Positions 58,701 to 64,000 of a stretch of DNA of 64,000 nt are shown here, one piece after another; the first letter of the stretch is position 1, and every line of letters begins with the position of its first letter. The stretch spans positions 24,098,488 to 24,162,487 of the forward strand of contig NC_079480.1 of assembly GCF_026230105.1 (NCBI RefSeq), written 5' to 3'. The stretch is from Diorhabda sublineata. Its lineage: Eukaryota; Arthropoda; Insecta; Coleoptera; Chrysomelidae. Both the position numbers and the translations under genes were made by a program. The notes below the pieces were generated by a model. That model worked only from the letters and a program-made list of their open reading frames with translations, searched no databases and was not told where the DNA came from.

Positions 58701-61700
58701 TTGAGATATGGCAACACTGATGTAATTATATCAAATCTGTGATCAATAATCGATTTTTTCGAAGTTTTCTAAGATAATTTTTGCTCATTTTTTTCACGAC
58801 AAAATATATTTCACTTTTCGCCAATTGGTTTTGTAATTTGTGGCCATCGTGCCAAATACGATTTCACTTCGAATCGAAAGGATTTTACTAAAGTTGCTAT
58901 TTCAGTTTTGAGATATGGCAACACTGATGTAATTATATCAAATCTGTGATCAATAATCGATTTTTTCGAAGTTTTCTAAGATAATTTTTCCTTGTTTTTT
59001 TCACGACAAAATATATTTCACTTTTCGCCAATTGGTTTTGTAATTTGTGGCCATCGTGCCAAATCCGATTTCACTTCGAATCGAAAGGATTTTACTAAAG
59101 TTGCTATTTCAGTTTTGAGATATGGCAACACTGATGTAATTATATCAAATCTGTGATCAATAATCGATTTTTTCGAAGTTTTCTAAGATAATTTTTGCTC
59201 ATTTTTTTCACGACAAAATATATTTCACTTTTCGCCAATTGGTTTTGTAATTTGTGGCCATCGTGCCAAATACGATTTCACTTCGAATCGAAAGGATTTT
59301 ACTAAAGTTGCTATTTCAGTTTTGAGATATGGCAACACTGATGTAATTATATCAAATCTGTGATCAATAATCGATTTTTTCGAAGTTTTCTAAGATAATT
59401 TTTGCTCATTTTTTTCACGACAAAATATATTTCACTTTTCGCCAATTGGTTTTGTAATTTGTGGCCATCGTGCCAAATCCGATTTCACTTCGAATCGAAA
59501 GGATTTTACTAAAGTTGCTATTTCAGTTTTGAGATATGGCAACACTGATGTAATTATATCAAATCTGTGATCAATAATCGATTTTTTCGAAGTTTTCTAA
59601 GATAATTTTTGCTCATTTTTTTCACGACAAAAGATATTTCACTTTTCGCCAATTGGTTTTGTAATTTGTGGCCATCGTGCCAAATACGATTTCACTTCGA
59701 ATCGAAAGGATTTTACTAAAGTTGCTATTTCAGTTTTGAGATATGGCAACACTGATGTAATTATATCAAATCTGTGATCAATAATCGATTTTTTCGAAGT
59801 TTTCTAAGATAATTTTTGCTCATTTTTTTCACGACAAAATATATTTCACTTTTCGCCAATTGGTTTTGTAATTTGTGGCCATCGTGCCAAATCCGATTTC
59901 ACTTCGAATCGAAAGGATTTTACTAAAGTTGCTATTTCAGTTTTGAGATATGGCAACACTGATGTAATTATATCAAATCTGTGATCAATAATCGATTTTT
60001 TCGAAGTTTTCTAAGATAATTTTTGCTCATTTTTTTCACGACAAAATATATTTCACTTTTCGCCAATTGGTTTTGTAATTTGTGGCCATCGTGCCAAATA
60101 CGATTTCACTTCGAATCGAAAGGATTTTACTAAAGTTGCTATTTCAGTTTTGAGATATGGCAACACTGATGTAATTATATCAAATCTGTGATCAATAATC
60201 GATTTTTTCGAAGTTTTCTAAGATAATTTTTGCTCATTTTTTTCACGACAAAATATATTTCACTTTTCGCCAATTGGTTTTGTAATTTGTGGCCATCGTG
60301 CCAAATCCGATTTCACTTCGAATCGAAAGGATTTTACTAAAGTTGCTATTTCAGTTTTGAGATATGGCAACACTGATGTAATTATATCAAATCTGTGATC
60401 AATAATCGATTTTTTCGAAGTTTTCTAAGATAATTTTTGCTTATTTTTTTCACGACAAAAGATATTTCACTTTTCGCCAATTGGTTTTGTAATTTGTGGC
60501 CATCGTGCCAAATATGATTTCACGCAAAGAAAGGACGATAGTTGTTACTTAAGTTTTGAGATATGGCAAAACTGATGTGAATGTCAAAGCTGACGTTGTC
60601 ATCATGAAGCTTGACATTTTTCATGGTGGACGTACTCATAACGTGTTGTCATACTATTTGGGTTGTTTGCAGATATTCGAAACATTCTTTTTGGAATTAA
60701 ATCATGAACATTTTCGTGTGCCTATCAACTCGCTTGGACTTTTGGTGATGAAGCACTATTTCGAGCTGATTTTCCAGCTAGTCCAAAATCGGCTGTTGTA
60801 CCAGAAAACATCGATGCTGTGCGTAAACTGATATTGCAAGATCGTCAGGTCACATTTCGTGAGATTGAGGCATTTTCACTTGGGCATTGGTTCCACTACC
60901 ATTCAATATTGCAGGAACATTTGAGTAGCAGAAAGATTTTTTCGCACATAATTTGACAGTCGCTCAAAAAAGCTTGGAGTTTTAAGGAAAGTCCATCGAC
61001 ACTCTCTTACCTTTTTAACGATTACGTTTACGATAACATCCCCATCTCATCAAAATCTCTCGGCTGCTAATGAAACTTAAGGAACAGTATAAAATCGCTG
61101 CGGTACAGATCTAGAAAAATAGGTGGGTTGTTAACCACTTCGAAGTGCAGTTCATGAGTTTTAGCCATGATAACCACTGACGTGTGAGGAGTGTATTGTC
61201 TTGAAGAAAAATAACTTTCTTCATCTTTAGTTTATCAAAAAATTATACGTAATAATCTCTTGTTATCGTTTTGGAAAAAGTCGTTGGATACAATCCCATA
61301 GCTATCCCAAAAATTGTCACCATCAAACGATTTGCAGGTACCTCAATCGGAATGAATAAAACCATATCCAATTATAAATATTTGTTTTTATTTGTCTATC
61401 TCAGAACTTGATTTGGTTTGATAGTTTGGTTTAAAAGTTGATGATTCGATTGAAAGAAAAAATTAATGGAAAAACGACAAAAATTTTTAAATAGTTTCCG
61501 AAATAGTTAACTTAACTTTCATTTACACATTGCAAAAGAATATTTTCAATATGTGACGTGTTCTACTTATTTTTCTTTGTATTATTCATAGTTTTACAAT
61601 CGATATGACCTTCATTAATATGTTCACAATATCATAGCGAAATCGATTTTGAAAATTTTATTTATTCAAAAACTCAAACGCTAGTTATAAAATTTCATTT

Positions 61701-63739
61701 CATTTCATGTTTTTTCTATTAAATTTTAATGTGATTCTAATGGTAATACAATTTCAATAACCAAGATTGTCGATGCCATAAGATGGTGGATGTTATATTA
61801 GTAAAATAGAGTACGTCATATCCAAATCCAATATGGAACCGTTCGCAAAATGGCGTTAAAGGCATATGCGTGAAAGTATCCTGGACTAGACCATCTGCAA
61901 AAGAAACGTTGTTGGCAAAACTTCGTCTAATATTACACCAAGTGTCATTTACCCCCGACGAAGATAATGAATTCTTGGTGGAGATTTCAATCGTATGATA
62001 ATGTACTCTAAAAATCATACAAATCACGTCTAATATTCTTCATTCTCGTTTAAATATTATCCTAGAGTCAAACGTAGGCAGACATTCTTTAAACTGCGTT
62101 CAATAGTCCCCCTCGTAACTATCCATTCAAACCAAACAAATCCGACCGACAGCAAAAGAAATGGTGTTGGCAAGATTTGGTGTAGTCAGTTACAAACGAC
62201 GAAGACAAGGAATTCTGGGTGTTTAGGTTATTAGTTGAGAATCCGAGAACAAGCTCCAGATAAACTGCCAGACATACAGGTATAAGTCAATGCAGTGTTT
62301 CTAGAATTGTTAGAGAGCTCAAACACCATATGTTATCATATTCAGTTGCGTTAGTAGATCTAATCGCAAAGGAAGAAGATTTTTCCAATATCGTGGACTG
62401 TAAAAATCTATGAAGCTAAAAGTGTGTTTAGTGGGAACATAATTATGGGCTATTTCGTAGGTGTTCATCCTCTGTGAATCCAAATTCATGTTCAGTAGCC
62501 TTAGAAATCGAATCAGTATGAATTGGAACAGTGTCATGAAACATTTTTGATGGAAATTCCTCGGTAAATCAATTTGATGATGATGCTTTAAAGTCAATCA
62601 TGATCCCAAAATATTGTAGTCATCGCTTTTTTTGAGCTTTTCGTAACCTTTGGCACCATTTTTTCCTTTCCGATGTCATTCCATGGAATCTGTTTTGGAT
62701 GTTGGACCATAGTTTCCTCATCCTTCACAACATTCTATTCGACGTTGGTTTTAATTCGAAGGAACCACCTAGCTCTAGTTTTTAATGTCCATGTGGGATC
62801 ATTAGAGCACTGGAATAATCACCGTATCAGGACCTCCCGCACCAGGATCATCTTTAAATGATTTTCGTCTCCAACGCAAAAATTTAGACCAATTTTAAAT
62901 TACCGAAAATGATGGTTTTTGATTTGTGTAGTAGTAACAAGTTGAAACTTGTGAAGCTTGTTGAGACTTGTTACTGACGCGCGTCTGTAGGTTTTTGCGA
63001 ACGCACTCTTAATTGGAATTTGGGCGTTCATTATTTTTCGGTGTGTTTTTCAAATGGATTCCTGTGAGTTCAAATTCTACGCCAACATCAAATTTCCGCG
63101 AAAAAAACACGGTGTTATGCCATTTCTTCGATTATGGGGCGATTGAATGATTTGATTTTTACAGCCCCGATGGAGAATTTCTTGTTTCACAAAGCGGGGA
63201 ACCGGATTATATAATAACAGTATGGAATTGGCACGAACATAAAATTTTATTGAGGAATAAGTCTTATGTTAATGATGTTTATCAAATTAAATTCTCGCCC
63301 TATATACCAGGACAAATAACGACATGCGGTAAGTATTTAAAATTGAATATACCGGGTGGGCAACTTGGAAAGATCGTCGGTCATATCTCAGCTCAATTGA
63401 TTATATTTCAGCTCCGGGAAATCAAAAAATTGTAATTGGCATTGTGACTGAATCCGTTCCTGAGATATGACTGACGGCCGCTATTAATTGCTCACCCGGT
63501 GCATTATTGAATTGAAACTTTGCCAAAAAATTACAAAATACAAATTTTTCAACTGAAATTGAAAATTACATTAAAAAAAATGACAATTGTGGCTATGAAT
63601 TTTTACAGGTGTTGCTCATATAAAATTTTGGAAAATGGCTCGTACGTTTACTGGTTTGAAATTGCAAGGTGAAGTAGGTAGATTTGGTAAAACTGAATAT
63701 TCCGATATAATAGGCATATTACCAATGCCAGACGAAAAG
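55775..63739 (+). CDS. CFAP44: CFAP44 (cilia- and flagella-associated protein 44), 5' part
   Basis: An axonemal WD-repeat protein which, with CFAP43, tethers inner-arm dynein I1/f in motile cilia and sperm flagella. Exons in the window are 55775-56048, 56229-56949, 57135-57297, 57864-58009, 63165-63328 and 63609-63739, in phase, giving 533 codons; the gene runs off the right edge in phase 0 with a gtgagt donor at 63740. Residues 1 to about 310 are very acidic and low in complexity and contain a 20-residue repeat. EPEYYDPDDFLSGPTICEGG leads into the WD part: SFGYNCRKRFNLEVLDDDTV, HFAVAECGQKPIIILYNWPE, SPDGEFLVSQSGEPDYIITV, VAHIKFWKMARTFTGLKLQG. These match CFAP44 rather than CFAP43. Exon 2 has a weak donor (ta|gtatcc), and exon 2 could start at 56226 or 56229. 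Intron 4 holds a 2-kb satellite. Confidence 0.9.
56229..56550 (+). repeat. Coding 60-bp minisatellite in CFAP44 exon 2
   Basis: The DNA repeats every 60 bp from about 56285 to 56520 and encodes the 20-residue unit EQSPVEQEIETDAEVNKEDL in about four close copies, plus diverged ones before and after, including one shortened to 16 residues. The unit is a multiple of three, so copy-number changes keep the frame. Opposite-strand frames of 146 and 191 codons over it are shadows. Confidence 0.9.
58494..60570 (+). repeat. 207-bp satellite with dimeric higher-order repeat in CFAP44 intron 4
   Basis: Ten near-identical monomers begin with atggcaacactgatgtaatt at 58501, 58708, 58915, 59122, 59329, 59536, 59743, 59950, 60157 and 60364, then decay near 60563. 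The word ccaaatccg alternates strictly with ccaaatacg from copy to copy, so the repeating unit is a 414-bp dimer. The array has no coding frame. Confidence 0.97.
60640..60990 (+). pseudogene. Mariner transposase N-terminal fragment
   Basis: The plus strand reads FGDEALFRADFPASPKSAVV, then PENIDAVRKLILQDRQVTFR, EIEAFSLGHWFHYHSILQEH and LSSRKIFSHII. This is the helix-turn-helix half of a mariner transposase, with a stop after it. It lies directly right of the 207-bp array. Confidence 0.75.
61030..61270 (-). pseudogene. Mariner transposase C-terminal fragment, opposite strand
   Basis: The minus strand reads RQYTPHTSVVIMAKTHELHF, then EVVNNPPIFLDLYRSDFILF, the last catalytic block of a mariner transposase (normally PPYSPDLAPSDYFLF). 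It faces the plus-strand fragment just upstream, so the two come from different insertions or a rearrangement. Confidence 0.7.
61271..63164. other. Rest of CFAP44 intron 4, nothing firmly recognised
   Basis: Frames at 61737 and 62319 (minus) and 62673 (plus) have no family resemblance I can name. The run at 61850-62240 contains the partly repeated phrase ggtgtaatattagacgaag-like and ttggcaag-tttggtgta, perhaps two decayed copies of an element. No RNA gene is seen. Confidence 0.35.
63347..63512. mobile_element. Short hairpin (MITE-like) repeat in CFAP44 intron 5
   Basis: The left part accgggtgggcaacttgg ... gtcggtcatatctcagctc and right part cctgagatatgactgacggc ... tgctcacccggtgcat are inverted to each other across about 160 bp. 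One arm recurs at 55590-55650. There is no coding capacity, and it starts about 20 bp after the exon 5 donor. Confidence 0.65.
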
Positions 63740-63814
63740 GTGAGTTATATATGTATTCTATAAATACACTTGGCAACGTGTTTGGGTCCAAAAATGCGTG
63801 TTCCGATCGTTGAA

Positions 63815-64000
63815 ACCGCTCGAGAAATCGATAATCATCGATTATTTTTTACTCAACTCGAGCTACGATCTCATTACCACGAATACCACTCGAATAATTG
63901 ATAATAATCGATTAATTTTTACTTGTAACTCAATTCGAGTTAAGATCTCATTACCACGAATACCAATCGAGCAATGGATAGTAATCGATTATTTTTTATT
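63815..64000. repeat. 76-bp tandem repeat running to the right edge
   Basis: atctcattaccacgaatacc occurs at 63868 and 63944, and the companion phrase gataatcatcgattattttt recurs in changed form between and after them, giving about 2.5 copies of a 76-bp unit before the window ends. It lies in intron 6 of CFAP44. Confidence 0.75.

Noticed and set aside
1..64000. CRISPR arrays, tRNA or rRNA genes
   Set aside because: The tandem repeats have no unique spacers, and I saw no tRNA cloverleaf signature or rRNA sequence.

Overview
The window looks like AT-rich nuclear DNA from an insect. It has small exons with GT-AG introns, two takeout/JHBP genes, a delta/epsilon-type GST and many mariner, hAT, Helitron and non-LTR fragments. 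A beetle is plausible, but the sequence alone does not settle the order. I assembled seven protein-coding loci by joining exons in phase; most are only partly visible as single open frames.

Layout: 1-4070 is the edge of a 181-bp satellite. 4600-8790 holds dead transposon pieces and a 554-bp-period array. 8887-14769 (minus) is a complete takeout/JHBP-like gene carrying a hAT insertion. 14770-20800 is a 6-kb transposon-filled spacer that includes a mariner nested in a LINE. 20862-34724 (plus) is a second complete takeout/JHBP gene, head to head with the first, with a 7.3-kb, 182-bp satellite inside intron 3. 35134-44361 (plus) is a complete 11-exon SV2-like MFS transporter. 47098-49257 (minus) is a mitochondrial carrier of the SLC25A39/40 type. 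49501-50438 (minus) is an intact three-exon gene I do not recognise. 51934-53478 (minus) is a glutathione S-transferase. From 55775 to beyond the right edge (plus) is the 5' part of CFAP44, an axonemal WD-repeat protein, with a 207-bp satellite in intron 4.

The genes do not form one pathway. The two takeout genes are clear paralogues: their splice phases match, and the 232-nt second exon of one equals the 93-nt plus 139-nt exons of the other. The most notable feature of the window is its tandem-repeat structure. Several unrelated arrays have units near 180-207 bp, three show higher-order periodicity, two lie inside introns of apparently intact genes, and two share a 12-bp word. At least four families of short inverted-repeat elements occur in more than one place.
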